This document shows, in pieces, positions 25,831 through 35,252 of a stretch of DNA of 64,000 nt. Numbering within the stretch: the stretch's first letter is position 1; every line of letters begins with the position of its first letter. The translations under genes were made by a program, and so were the position numbers. The DNA is from Phycisphaeraceae bacterium D3-23 (GTDB taxonomy: Bacteria > Planctomycetota > Phycisphaerae > Phycisphaerales > Phycisphaeraceae): positions 3,286,001-3,350,000 of the forward strand of contig CP114179.1 of the NCBI GenBank assembly GCA_039555135.1. Direction: 5' to 3'. The notes beneath the pieces are model-generated. The model had not been told where the DNA came from. It made no database searches and saw only the letters and a list, made by a program, of their open reading frames with translations.

Positions 25831-27104
25831 AGATCGCCTACCTCAACGGCCAATACCCTCGCGCGACGGATACGTTCGTCCAGCGCGAAGTCGCGGGCTT
25901 GCGTAAGCAGGGAATCGAGGTGTGCACCTACTCGGTGCGCGCGACGACGCTGGACGCGAACGCGGCTGAGTCGACGCGGCAGGAGCAAGATCGAACGCAC
26001 TACCTGCTGTCGCAAGGCATCCCGCGCCTGGTGTGGGCGTCACTTGTCGAGGGTTTGCGTTCGCCGATGGCGATGTTCCGCGCTAAGCGGCTCGCGTGGG
26101 CGACGCGGCAGAAGGGGCTCAAGGGGCTGCTCTACCAGGCGGTGTATCTGGTGGAGGCGGCGGCGCTGGCCCGGCAGATGCGCAAGGAAAATGTCGAGCA
26201 CCTGCACAACCAGTTCGCGGACGCGAGTTGTACGGTGGCGATGCTGGCGTCAGAACTGACGGGCGTGCCATTCAGCTTCACGATCCACGGCCCGGGCATC
26301 TTCTTCGAGCCGATGCGCTGGCGGCTGGATGTGAAGGTGCGCCGCGCGGCGTTCGTGTCGTGCATCAGCCACTTTTGCCGATCGCAGGTGATGTGTTTCG
26401 CGGACCCTGCGGATTGGGACAAGCTGAAGATCGTGCACTGCGGGGTGGAGCCGGGGCTGTTCGCGCCGCGCGGGCATGATGGCGAAGGCAACGAACTGTT
26501 GTTTGTGGGTCGGCTTGATGCCGTCAAAGGGATGCCGGTTTTGCTTGAGGCGCTGGCGCGGCTGCGCCAGACACGGCCCGATGTACGGCTGACGGTGGTG
26601 GGCGACGGCCCGCACCGAGATCGGCTCGAAGCGCGCAGCCGTGAAAACGACCTGGCCGGGGCTGTGACGTTCGTGGGGTTCCGCACCCCGGACCAGGTGC
26701 GTGAGCACTTGGCGCAGACCGATGTGTTTGTGATGACGAGTTTTGCGGAGGGCGTGCCGGTGGTGCTGATGGAGGCGATGATGGCGGGGGTGCCTGTGGT
26801 CGCGCCGCGTATCGCGGGGATCGCGGAGCTCGTGGAGGACAGCGTGAGCGGGGCGATGGCTGCGCCGGGGGATACGGACGGGATCGTTGAAGCGATCGAC
26901 ACGCTGCTGGGCGATTGCGCGCTTCGGAACGCGTACGGCGAAGCGGGCGCGGCGAAGGTCGCGGCCGAGTTCGATATCGCCGAGGAAACTCGAAAGCTCG
27001 CGCAGCATCTGCGCCAGTGCCACGGCGGGTCGGCAGTATGCGAAGCGTCGGACGCATCGCCGGGATCCGCGAACGCTCCCCACCCCCAGCCGGAGCGTGT
27101 CTGA
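25827..27104 (+). CDS. Family 4 glycosyltransferase
   Basis: A GT-B enzyme of 425 residues, similar to colanic-acid type WcaL/EpsD-like transferases. The N-terminal domain has AYLNGQYPRATDTFVQREV and a TIHGPGIFFEP segment. The C-terminal domain has LLFVGRLDAVKGMPVLLEAL and the donor-site EGVPVVLMEAMMAGVP (E-x7-E). It is cytoplasmic or peripheral to the membrane. Its stop shares a base with the start of the amidotransferase gene (TGATG). Confidence 0.9.
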   Translation: MKIAYLNGQYPRATDTFVQREVAGLRKQGIEVCTYSVRATTLDANAAESTRQEQDRTHYLLSQGIPRLVWASLVEGLRSPMAMFRAKRLAWATRQKGLKGLLYQAVYLVEAAALARQMRKENVEHLHNQFADASCTVAMLASELTGVPFSFTIHGPGIFFEPMRWRLDVKVRRAAFVSCISHFCRSQVMCFADPADWDKLKIVHCGVEPGLFAPRGHDGEGNELLFVGRLDAVKGMPVLLEALARLRQTRPDVRLTVVGDGPHRDRLEARSRENDLAGAVTFVGFRTPDQVREHLAQTDVFVMTSFAEGVPVVLMEAMMAGVPVVAPRIAGIAELVEDSVSGAMAAPGDTDGIVEAIDTLLGDCALRNAYGEAGAAKVAAEFDIAEETRKLAQHLRQCHGGSAVCEASDASPGSANAPHPQPERV

Positions 27105-29041
27105 TGTGTGGGATCGCGGGAGCGGTGGGATTTATCGATGACCGTGTGCAGTCGGCGGCCCGCGCGATGAGCGCGGCGCTGGTGCATCGCGGGCCGGACG
27201 GCGAGGGGTACTGGTCCAATGTCGAGCCGGGCGCGGCGGACGAGCGCGGCGTGGTCCTTGCGCACCGGCGTTTGTCGATCCTTGATTTGAGCGTGGCCGG
27301 GGCACAGCCGATGCACGACCCCGCGAGCGGGCGGGTGATCGCCTACAACGGTGAGGTCTACAACTTCCGCGGCCTGCGCGAGCCCTTGGTCCAGTCGGGC
27401 GAGCGGTTTACCTCTGATTGCGATACCGAGGTTGTGCTGCGACTGCTTGCGCTGCGCGGTGTCGAGGCGGTGGCGGCGTTGAACGGCATGTTTGCGTTCG
27501 CCTGCTGGGACCCGGCCGAGCGCAGACTCCAGCTAGCCCGGGACCGGCTAGGGATTAAGCCGCTGTACCTCGCGGACGTCGAGCCGGAGCCGGGTCGGCG
27601 CACGGTGCTGTTTGCGTCGGAGCTTCGGTCGATTTTGGCGAGTGGGCTGGTTGAGCCACGCATCGATCCGGTGGGGCTGAGCAGTTATCTCTGGAACGGT
27701 TTTGTCGCCGGGCCGAACACATTCATCCAGGGTGTCTCGCTGTTGGAGGCGGGGACGGCCGTATCGATCGCTGCCGGTGAATCGCCGGGCAAGCCCGCGC
27801 GTTTCTGGTGGCTACCGTCGTCCGAGGGTGAAACGGCGAGTGTTGATGACGCGAAAGATGCGCTTGGCCTGGCCGTCGGCCGTCGCTTGATCGCGGACGT
27901 TCCGCTGGGTGTGTTTCTTTCGGGCGGGATCGATTCGAGCGCGGTCGCTGCGGTGGCGTCGCGCGTTGCGCCGGGTAAGGTGCATACGTTCAATATTGGA
28001 TTCCCCGAGGTCGAGTACGACGAGTCGCCTTACGCCGCGCGGGTCGCGGAGCAGCTGGGGACCGAGCACCGCTGTATCGAGCTGACCGAGTCTCACTTCC
28101 GGTCGCACCTGGACGATGCGCTGCACAGCATCGACCAGCCGACGTTCGACGGGATCAATACGTACTTCGTCAGCCGGGCGGTGCGCGAAGCGGGCGTGAC
28201 GGTCGCGCTCGCGGGGACAGGCGGCGACGAGTTGTTCGGCGGGTACACGAGCTACGCCGACCTGCCCAAGGCGCAGCGCTGGTCGCGCCGGATGCGGTGC
28301 ATGCCCGAAGCGTTTTTGCGCGGCGGGGCGGGGCTCATGAGCCGGTTCAAGACCGGCCGGCCCGGCAGCGTTCCGCCGCAGACCCGCTGGGGCAAACTCG
28401 GCGATGTCCTCGCGACCCGCGGCGACATGGTCGACCTCTACCAGGTTTCCTACGCCCTCTACACCGAGCAGTTCCTCGACCAGCTCTCGCCGCACGCCGA
28501 TCCCGATGTGTATGGCCTACCCGCCTCCACCCACGCGGCACTGAGCGGCGCGATCGAAAAGGACCCCGCGCTGCACGCGATCAGCAAGCTCGAACTCTCC
28601 TGCTTTATCGGACAGCGGCTGCTGCGTGATACCGATGCCGCATCGATGGCGGTATCGTTGGAAGCGCGTGTGCCGCTGCTGGACCACGTTTTTATCGAGA
28701 CCATCGCTCGGATGGCCCCGGCACAGCGCTTCGAGCCGCTGGGCAAGAAGATGATGCTGCGTCGGCTCGCGCTGGAAGGGCTGGACCGTTCGACGTTCGA
28801 CCGTCCCAAGTCCGGGTTCGTTCTGCCGATAGATACATGGGCGCGGCAGGGGCTCAAGGACCAGGTCCGCGAGACATTGCACGACGCCCAACTGTGTCGG
28901 CAGGTCGGGCTCGACCCGGCGACGGTGGCGCGGCTGTTCCAGGCGTTCCAGGACGGAGCGCCGGGTTTGTACTGGTCGCGCTTGTGGGCGATTTTTGTTC
29001 TGCTTTGGTGGTGCAGGGAGCACCGTGTTTCGTTGGGTTAG
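27104..29041 (+). CDS. asnB: Asparagine synthase-like glutamine amidotransferase
   Basis: A 645-residue AsnB-type enzyme: an N-terminal Ntn glutaminase with the nucleophile Cys2 (MCGIAGAVG), RGPDGEG and YNGEVYN, then an ATP-pyrophosphatase synthetase domain with LSGGIDSSAVA. Members in exosortase/EPS clusters are described as exosortase-system-associated amidotransferases and are thought to amidate a sugar acid or peptide rather than make free asparagine; that role is inferred from context. ATG 27104 is required to expose Cys2; the frame upstream lies inside the GT4 gene. Confidence 0.88.
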   Translation: MCGIAGAVGFIDDRVQSAARAMSAALVHRGPDGEGYWSNVEPGAADERGVVLAHRRLSILDLSVAGAQPMHDPASGRVIAYNGEVYNFRGLREPLVQSGERFTSDCDTEVVLRLLALRGVEAVAALNGMFAFACWDPAERRLQLARDRLGIKPLYLADVEPEPGRRTVLFASELRSILASGLVEPRIDPVGLSSYLWNGFVAGPNTFIQGVSLLEAGTAVSIAAGESPGKPARFWWLPSSEGETASVDDAKDALGLAVGRRLIADVPLGVFLSGGIDSSAVAAVASRVAPGKVHTFNIGFPEVEYDESPYAARVAEQLGTEHRCIELTESHFRSHLDDALHSIDQPTFDGINTYFVSRAVREAGVTVALAGTGGDELFGGYTSYADLPKAQRWSRRMRCMPEAFLRGGAGLMSRFKTGRPGSVPPQTRWGKLGDVLATRGDMVDLYQVSYALYTEQFLDQLSPHADPDVYGLPASTHAALSGAIEKDPALHAISKLELSCFIGQRLLRDTDAASMAVSLEARVPLLDHVFIETIARMAPAQRFEPLGKKMMLRRLALEGLDRSTFDRPKSGFVLPIDTWARQGLKDQVRETLHDAQLCRQVGLDPATVARLFQAFQDGAPGLYWSRLWAIFVLLWWCREHRVSLG

Positions 29042-29052
29042 TTTAGATCGAC

Positions 29053-30147
29053 ATGACGACTCAGGACGCGAATGCCGATGCCGGCCGCCGGTACTGCCTG
29101 ATCACGCCTTGCCGTGACGAGGCGCGGTACGCGCGGCGGACGCTCGACGCGGTGACGCGGCAGACCGTGCCGCCCTCGCTGTGGGTCATCGTGGACGACG
29201 GCTCGACGGACGAGACGCCCGCGATCCTCGCCGAGTATGCCCGGCGTTTCGACTACATCCGCGTCGTCCGGCGCGACGACCGCGGCGGGCGCGCGGTGGG
29301 GCCCGGCGTGATCGAGGCGTTCTACCACGGCTACGACACCATCGACCCCGCGCAGTTCGACTACGTCTGCAAGTTCGACCTCGACCTCGACCTGCCTCAC
29401 GCCTACTTCGCCGCGCTGATGCAGCGCATGGAAGAGAACCCCCGCATCGGCACGTGTAGCGGCAAGCCCTATTTCCCGCCGATCGGGACCGAGGACGACG
29501 ACCGGCGAAATGACGCCGGTTTCTTTGACACGAGCGACCTGATCAGCGAGGCCTGCGGCGACGAGATGTCGGTGGGGATGATCAAGTTCTATCGCACCGC
29601 CTGCTTCGAGCAGATCGGCGGGTTTGTGCGGCAGGTGATGTGGGACGGGATCGACTGCCACCGCTGCCGGATGCTCGGGTGGATCGCGTGTTCGTGGGAC
29701 GACCCGGCGCTGCGGTTCATCCATCTGCGTGCGATGGGTTCGAGCCAGAAGGGCATCCTCACCGGCCGGATGCGGCACGGCTTTGGGCAATGGTTCATGG
29801 GCACGGGGCTGGGCTACATGAGCGCAAGTGCGCTGTTCCGCCTCTCGCGGCCGCCGGTGCTGATCGGCGGGGTCGCGATGTGGTGGGGCTACGTGCGTAG
29901 TATGTTGAGGCGGGAGCCGCGCTTCGGCGACGTGGTGTTCCGCAGGTTCCTCCGGCGATACCAGCGTGCGTGCCTGTTCAAGGGCAAGTCCGCCGCGACG
30001 AGGCAGCTCGACGCGCGGCAGGCGGAGGTGTGGGAGCCGCCCGCCGATGTTCCACATCCAAACACGCCATCTACAACGAATCAATCCAACGAGACCAACC
30101 GATCCGCCGGCCAGACCGCCGGCAACGCCACGGGGAGCCCGGCATGA
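29053..30147 (+). CDS. Family 2 glycosyltransferase with amphipathic C-terminal half
   Basis: A 364-residue GT2 enzyme. It has YCLITPCRDEARYARRTLDA, VDDGSTDETPAIL, and KFDLDLDLPHAYF as the acidic metal-binding segment. VMWDGIDCHRCRMLGW fits the acceptor region, and a hydrophobic stretch follows at about 250-285. The last ~35 residues are Asn/Thr/Pro-rich and probably disordered. It starts 11 bases after the amidotransferase stop and overlaps the next gene by four bases. Confidence 0.84.
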   Translation: MTTQDANADAGRRYCLITPCRDEARYARRTLDAVTRQTVPPSLWVIVDDGSTDETPAILAEYARRFDYIRVVRRDDRGGRAVGPGVIEAFYHGYDTIDPAQFDYVCKFDLDLDLPHAYFAALMQRMEENPRIGTCSGKPYFPPIGTEDDDRRNDAGFFDTSDLISEACGDEMSVGMIKFYRTACFEQIGGFVRQVMWDGIDCHRCRMLGWIACSWDDPALRFIHLRAMGSSQKGILTGRMRHGFGQWFMGTGLGYMSASALFRLSRPPVLIGGVAMWWGYVRSMLRREPRFGDVVFRRFLRRYQRACLFKGKSAATRQLDARQAEVWEPPADVPHPNTPSTTNQSNETNRSAGQTAGNATGSPA

Positions 30148-31229
30148 TCCCAGTTACTACCCAGGCCCAGCACATGACAAACGACCGTGAGGCCATCGAC
30201 GTCTCCGTCGTGGTCCCGCTCATGAACGAGGAGGACAGCATCGTCGCGCTCTACGAAGAGATCGCCGCGATGGTGGAGGCCCAGACGCTGAGTTACGAGG
30301 TCATCTTTGTCGACGATGGGTCCAGCGACCAAACGATTGCACGCCTCCGGGAGGCGACGCAGGACAACGACCGCGTCAGCATCGTGCAGTTCACTAAAAA
30401 CTTTGGCCAGACCGCCGCGATGGCCGCGGGGTTTGCCTACGCCAACGGCGCGGTGATCGTGCCGATGGACGGCGACGGGCAGAACGACCCGGCCGACATC
30501 CCGCGGCTGGTCGCCAAGCTCGACGAGGGCGAGGGCTGGGACATCGTGTCGGGCTGGCGCAAAGACCGCAAGGACAAGATGATGTCGCGCCGCCTGCCGT
30601 CGATCCTCGCGAACCGGCTGGTCAAGCAGATCACCTGGACGACCGAGATCCACGACTTCGGCTGCTCGCTCAAGGCCTACCGGCGCGAGGTCCTCGAAGA
30701 CGTCCGGCTGTACGGCGAGATGCACCGCTTCCTCCCCGCGATCTGCAAGTGGCGTGGCGCACGCATCACCGAAGAGGTCGTCCACCACCGCCCACGCACC
30801 GCAGGGGTCTCGAAGTACGGCCTGAAACGCACGATCAAAGTGCTCCTCGACTTGATCACTGTCAAGTTCATGGGTGACTACCTCGCCAAGCCGATCTACT
30901 TCTTCGGCAAGCTCGCCGGCATCTTTATGCTGATCGCGTTCTTGTCGCTGGTATGGGCGGTATTCAACAAGTACGGCCTGCTGCTGATCGATGGCGACGA
31001 ACCGGTCAACCTGAATCGCAACGTGCTGCTGATCTTCTCGATGATGACGGCGCTGATCTCGGTGATGATGCTGATGATGGGCGTGCTGTCCGAACTCATG
31101 TCGCGGGTGTACCACGAGAGCCAGGATCGCCGGCCGTACAAAGTCCGACGGGTCATCTCGCCTGAGGCCGAGCAGGGGCCGCCTTCGCCGGTCGGCCGGG
31201 TGACGCCGCAGAAAGAGAAGGCGAGCTAG
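30144..31229 (+). CDS. DPM1/GtrB-like GT2 with C-terminal membrane helices
   Basis: A 361-residue GT2 of the bactoprenol-glycosyltransferase group: VSVVVPLMNEEDSIVALYEE, IFVDDGSSDQT, MDGDGQNDPAD, then two transmembrane helices at about 250-275 and 290-320. It is a second such enzyme besides 16791-17831, so two different polyprenyl-phosphate sugars may be made. ATG 30144 forms an ATGA overlap; a second Met at 30174 is an alternative start. It is the last gene of the tightly overlapped run begun at 9911. Confidence 0.87.
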   Translation: MIPVTTQAQHMTNDREAIDVSVVVPLMNEEDSIVALYEEIAAMVEAQTLSYEVIFVDDGSSDQTIARLREATQDNDRVSIVQFTKNFGQTAAMAAGFAYANGAVIVPMDGDGQNDPADIPRLVAKLDEGEGWDIVSGWRKDRKDKMMSRRLPSILANRLVKQITWTTEIHDFGCSLKAYRREVLEDVRLYGEMHRFLPAICKWRGARITEEVVHHRPRTAGVSKYGLKRTIKVLLDLITVKFMGDYLAKPIYFFGKLAGIFMLIAFLSLVWAVFNKYGLLLIDGDEPVNLNRNVLLIFSMMTALISVMMLMMGVLSELMSRVYHESQDRRPYKVRRVISPEAEQGPPSPVGRVTPQKEKAS

Positions 31230-31297
31230 GCCTTGAATGTTTCCGGGGTTAATGAAGATTGGTGTTGGGATACGGTGTTGCGAGGCACTGGGCTTTG

Positions 31298-32539
31298 ATG
31301 GATGAGCAGGCAACGAACGCGGCCGATCGGGCCACCCGGCGGTGGCTGGTGGCCTGGCTTGTTTTTGCCGGGCTGCTGGTGGTGTTGACCTTCCTGTCGC
31401 GTAGCTGGCCCGAGGCGCTCGGAGCTGCGCTTGCGCCTTTCGATCTCGGGCGCGAGTCGAACATTGCGGCGTGGTTTTCCGCTTCGTCGCTGCTGTGGTC
31501 GGGGTTGTTGATGTGGTCGTCGGCCGCGCTGCTGCTGGCACGCGACCGTTGGGCAGCGTTTGCTGTTTTTGTGCTCGGGGGCGCGGCGATCGCGCTGAGT
31601 GTTGATGAGGCGGGGTCGTTGCACGAGCGGGTAGACCAGATTTTCCCGACATCGTTTGATTTCTACCTGAAAGTTTTCTTCGCGGCGTTGACGCTGCCGG
31701 TGCTGGCATGTGCCGTGGTCCTGTTCAGCCGGCGAAAAGTGCTGGGGCATCAATGGCTGCTGTTGCTTGCGGCGTACGGCTTGTTCGGATCGGTCTTTGC
31801 ACAGGAGATGTTGGAGCATGCGGTGGACTGGCCCGGGTGGGCGCTACCGATCCGCACGGTGGTCGAAGAGGGCACCGAGTTGGGAGGGTTTTTCCTGCTG
31901 CTGCTGGCCGGCGTCCGGCTGCTGGGCCGTTGCCGATCGGCCCGGGCGGATGGCGGGGAGGTGGCGAAGTGTTCGAATGCGCTGCCTACCCGGTCGGCGC
32001 TTTGTTCCGCGTTTGGTGTCGTCGCAGTGGTTGCGCCGCTGCTGATTCTGCGGGCGGTGACGATCCCGATTGTTGAACTACAACTCTACAAGCGGGGCGA
32101 TTTCGGGTCGACCATGATGCTGGCCATGTTCCTGATCGCAGGCACGCTGTGTCTCGGGCGGGCGTCCGAGTTGCCGGACGACAGGCCCAGGCGGGCGTGG
32201 TGGTGGGTCGCGATTTTCTTCTTCTTGTTTTCGCTTTTGCAGAACTGGCATGTCTATTCCGACGCCTCGATGCTCGTGCTCGGGCGTGAGCCCGAGCTTC
32301 TCTGGCGGGCGTGCTTCGACCTGGTTTGGGCGCTGCCGATCTTCATCGCCATGAGTGTTGCGCTGCGTCGGCGGATCGGCCTGCGGCTCTGGATGGCTGG
32401 CGGGTTCGTCTTGCTCTGGGTTGTCTGTCTTTTCGCGATGCAGCGCGGCTCGTTCCGCCTGTCCTACGCATCTTCGTATCTCACCGCGCTGGTCCTCGGG
32501 GTCTGGGTGATACACGCGACCCGCCGACAACGCGTTTGA
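31298..32539 (+). CDS. Polytopic membrane protein of unknown function
   Basis: About 413 residues from ATG 31298, with around 10-11 hydrophobic helices. A TTG at 31259 would add 13 residues. Conserved-looking acidic/His spots inside helices are SVDEAGSLHERV, AQEMLEHAV and EEGTELGGFF; these could bind metal or protons but no function is recognised. It lies within the EPS region but is separated from the preceding gene by about 70 bases, so it may have its own expression. It is not an obvious polymerase or flippase. Confidence 0.7.
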   Translation: MDEQATNAADRATRRWLVAWLVFAGLLVVLTFLSRSWPEALGAALAPFDLGRESNIAAWFSASSLLWSGLLMWSSAALLLARDRWAAFAVFVLGGAAIALSVDEAGSLHERVDQIFPTSFDFYLKVFFAALTLPVLACAVVLFSRRKVLGHQWLLLLAAYGLFGSVFAQEMLEHAVDWPGWALPIRTVVEEGTELGGFFLLLLAGVRLLGRCRSARADGGEVAKCSNALPTRSALCSAFGVVAVVAPLLILRAVTIPIVELQLYKRGDFGSTMMLAMFLIAGTLCLGRASELPDDRPRRAWWWVAIFFFLFSLLQNWHVYSDASMLVLGREPELLWRACFDLVWALPIFIAMSVALRRRIGLRLWMAGGFVLLWVVCLFAMQRGSFRLSYASSYLTALVLGVWVIHATRRQRV

Positions 32540-32610
32540 GCCGGTGATGCGGTAAGGACGGCTCTCTTTCTGACGACTCAAGCCGTATACCTGTCTATCA
32601 TGCTGACGTG

Positions 32611-33024
32611 ATGCCTGACACGACGGAGTACATTTTTTACGACGGCCAGTGCGGGCTGTGCCACCGCTGGGTCAAGCGCGTTCTCGCTTCTCGAGGCGCG
32701 GCCGAGCGATTCGTGTTTTCGCCGCTGCAGGGCGATTTTATCGGCACACGCCTAAGCGAAGATGAACGCGCGGCGTTGCCTGACTCGGTCGTCGTGCAGA
32801 CCCACGACGGGAAAGTCCTGACACGGTCGTCGGCGGTGCTGTACGTGATGCGCCGGCTCGGGGGCCTGCGGGGCGTGTTGGCCGTGGTCGGGCACGTCGT
32901 GCCGCGCCCGCTGCGCGACCTGGTGTATGTCGGCGTCGCGAAGATGCGATCCCGGCTGTCCGCCCGGCCCGACACCGTGTGTCCGATGATGCCACCCGAG
33001 CATCGGGCCCGATTCCGCTCCTAA
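32611..33024 (+). CDS. DCC-family thiol-disulfide oxidoreductase-like protein (DUF393)
   Basis: A 137-residue protein with the family signature DGQCGLCHRW near the start (D-G-x-C-x-x-C) and a thioredoxin-like pattern, including LTRSSAVLYVMRRLGG. Members are small and often encoded beside membrane or quinone-linked proteins; biochemical role is poorly defined. GTG 32608 directly precedes ATG 32611 and could also initiate. It follows the unknown membrane protein by about 70 bases. Confidence 0.85.
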   Translation: MPDTTEYIFYDGQCGLCHRWVKRVLASRGAAERFVFSPLQGDFIGTRLSEDERAALPDSVVVQTHDGKVLTRSSAVLYVMRRLGGLRGVLAVVGHVVPRPLRDLVYVGVAKMRSRLSARPDTVCPMMPPEHRARFRS

Positions 33025-33132
33025 ACACCCGGCGGGTCGATGCGGAAGCAGGTGGCGGATTCCGCCGATAGTGGGGACAGGTCCGCCCCGCGAACTGCCG
33101 TCCGATAAGCGGATGGCCGACGAGATCTCGCC

Positions 33133-33936
33133 ATGGAAACGCTAGAGATGATGCCCGAGACGACTACCCCAGACGCGCCGAAGGGCCCGCCCGAAGACGA
33201 CCCAATGTCGATGCGCGACGCGGACCTCGCCGCACTGCACGAGCCATTCGATTCGTACTGGCAGGCGCCCGACGATGTCGAATCGGGCTACACCAGCTTC
33301 TTTACCTACTACAAGGCCAACGTCCTCCCGCACCTGCCGGCCGACAAAGACGCGCCGGTGTTGTGCGTGAGCTGCGGGCCGGGCTATCTCGTCAACCTGC
33401 TCAAAGAACGCGGCTACACCCGCGTCTCCGGCATCGACTCGGACCCCGACAAGGTCGCCTTCGGCCAGCAGCGCGGGCTCGACTGTGTCGCCGCACGCTG
33501 CTTCGTTTACTTGCAACAACAAGAACCCGATAGCTACGGCACGATCGTCCTCGAACAGGAACTCAACCACCTGACCCACCGCGAGTCGATCGCCTTCCTC
33601 AAGCTCTGCCACCGCGCACTCAAGCCCGGGGGCACGATCTACGGCTACGGGCTCAACGGCGCAAACCCCATCGTCGGCGCAGAAAACCTCGCGCACAACA
33701 TCGACCACTTCTCGACCTACGGCGAGCACTCGCTCAAACAGGTCTTCATGCTCGGCGGGTTCAAAGACATCGAGCTCATGCCGCTCAAGCTCTACGTCTT
33801 CTGGAAGAACCCGCTGAACTATGTCGGGCTCGCGGTGACCGGCGCGCTGGAGCTTTGGTACCGCGTGCTCTTTAAGATGTACGGCAAGAACTGCAAGATA
33901 TTCACCAAAAAAATCGCGGCGGTCGCGAAGAAGTAG
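33133..33936 (+). CDS. Class I SAM-dependent methyltransferase
   Basis: A 267-residue methyltransferase with VLCVSCGPGYLVNLLKERG as motif I and GIDSDPDKV as motif II. EQELNHLTHRESIAFLKLCHRALKPGG covers the post-core region. The C-terminal ~60 residues (LYVFWKNPLNYVGLAV and a basic tail) may touch the membrane. The substrate is unknown, but its position between EPS genes suggests sugar or lipid-carrier methylation. Met codons at 33133 and 33151 are both possible starts. Confidence 0.82.
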   Translation: METLEMMPETTTPDAPKGPPEDDPMSMRDADLAALHEPFDSYWQAPDDVESGYTSFFTYYKANVLPHLPADKDAPVLCVSCGPGYLVNLLKERGYTRVSGIDSDPDKVAFGQQRGLDCVAARCFVYLQQQEPDSYGTIVLEQELNHLTHRESIAFLKLCHRALKPGGTIYGYGLNGANPIVGAENLAHNIDHFSTYGEHSLKQVFMLGGFKDIELMPLKLYVFWKNPLNYVGLAVTGALELWYRVLFKMYGKNCKIFTKKIAAVAKK

Positions 33937-34020
33937 ATGGCCAGTTCCTCGGTAACGGCCGAGTTTTGTAAATGCCCGGCTTGGGCATCTGATCAGGGTC
34001 GAAACAGAAGGAAGCCAACG

Positions 34021-35241
34021 ATGCGTATCCTTGCGGTCAATTATGAGTACCCGCCCCTGGGTGGTGGTGGGGGCGTGATCCTCCGCGATATCGTCGAAGA
34101 GCTGGCGTCGCGCGGCCATAAGATGACGGTGCTGACCTCTGGGTTCAAAGAACTCAAGCCCGTCGAGCAGTTCGGCGAGAACATCGAGGTCCACCGTGTG
34201 CCGGTCTGGATGCGCAAGGAGCTGCCGACAGCGACGATGCCGTCGATGCTCTCGTTCTGGCCCGTCGGTGTGAAGTACGGCAGGAAACTCATCAAGCAGA
34301 AACAATTCGACATCGTCAACTCGCACTTCCTGGTCCCCAGCGGGCCGGTCGGGGCGAAGCTCGCGAAGCTCGCCGGGATCCCACACGTCCTCAGTGTCCA
34401 CGGCGGCGACATCTACGACCCGACCAAGAAGCACTCGCCCCACAGGCACTGGATGCTGCGCAAGCTCGGCCGCAGATTGTTGCTGGGTGCCGACGAGGTG
34501 ATCGGGCCTTCGCACGACATCATGAACAACGCGAAGAAGTACTACGTGCCCGGGTTCGAGTTCAAGCACCATATCCCGCTGGGGATCAAGCCCACGACGA
34601 TGCTGGAGACGAGCCGCGCCGAGTTTGATATCGAAGAGGACCGCTTTGTGATGATCACGACGGGCCGGCTGGTTGAGCGCAAGAAGGTCGGCGACATGAT
34701 CCGTGTCGTGGCGAAGATGGATGACCCGCGCGACCTGTTGATCGTGCTGGGTGATGGGCCGATGAAGGGCGCGTGGCAGCAGCTTGCGCGCGAGCTCGGC
34801 GTCGCCGACCGGGTCCAGTTCCGCGGTTACGTGGCGCACGAAGAAAAGTGCAAGCTCACGCAGCTCGCCGACGCCTACACCTCGACGAGCACGCACGAGG
34901 GCTTTGGCCTGGTGTTTGTCGAGGCGATGGATCGCGGCGTGCCGGTGGTCTCGTTCGACCGCGGCGGCCACGTCGACTACCTCGTCGATGGCGAGACGGG
35001 CGGTGTTGCGCCGCTGGGTGATATCGACGCCTTCGCCAAGCGCACCATGATGCTCAAGAATGACGATGCGTTCCGCGCGCGATGCGCCGCGCACGTCAAC
35101 GAGAAGGCCAAGCTCTACCATATCGGCGTCTGCGCCGGCCGATACGAGGCGCTGTTCGAACGCCTGATCGCCGGCCCGGCCAACGGCGAGCACGCCCCCG
35201 AAAACACGCCCACGGCGTCAGCCAAAAGCCACGCGGCCTGA
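34021..35241 (+). CDS. Family 4 glycosyltransferase
   Basis: A 406-residue GT-B enzyme. ATG 34021 is favoured because AAGGA lies eight bases upstream and the product then begins with the usual MRILAVNYEYPPLGGG. Domain features are SVHGGDIYD, TTGRLVERKKVGDMIRVV, VLGDGP and the donor-site EGFGLVFVEAMDRGVP. The in-frame extension to 33937 adds 28 residues without family character. Cytoplasmic; donor sugar unknown. Confidence 0.9.
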   Translation: MRILAVNYEYPPLGGGGGVILRDIVEELASRGHKMTVLTSGFKELKPVEQFGENIEVHRVPVWMRKELPTATMPSMLSFWPVGVKYGRKLIKQKQFDIVNSHFLVPSGPVGAKLAKLAGIPHVLSVHGGDIYDPTKKHSPHRHWMLRKLGRRLLLGADEVIGPSHDIMNNAKKYYVPGFEFKHHIPLGIKPTTMLETSRAEFDIEEDRFVMITTGRLVERKKVGDMIRVVAKMDDPRDLLIVLGDGPMKGAWQQLARELGVADRVQFRGYVAHEEKCKLTQLADAYTSTSTHEGFGLVFVEAMDRGVPVVSFDRGGHVDYLVDGETGGVAPLGDIDAFAKRTMMLKNDDAFRARCAAHVNEKAKLYHIGVCAGRYEALFERLIAGPANGEHAPENTPTASAKSHAA

Positions 35242-35252
35242 CACGACCGACC

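Noticed and set aside
33142-35193. 683-codon minus-strand open frame over the methyltransferase and GT4 genes
   Set aside because: GC-driven shadow of two well-supported plus-strand genes.
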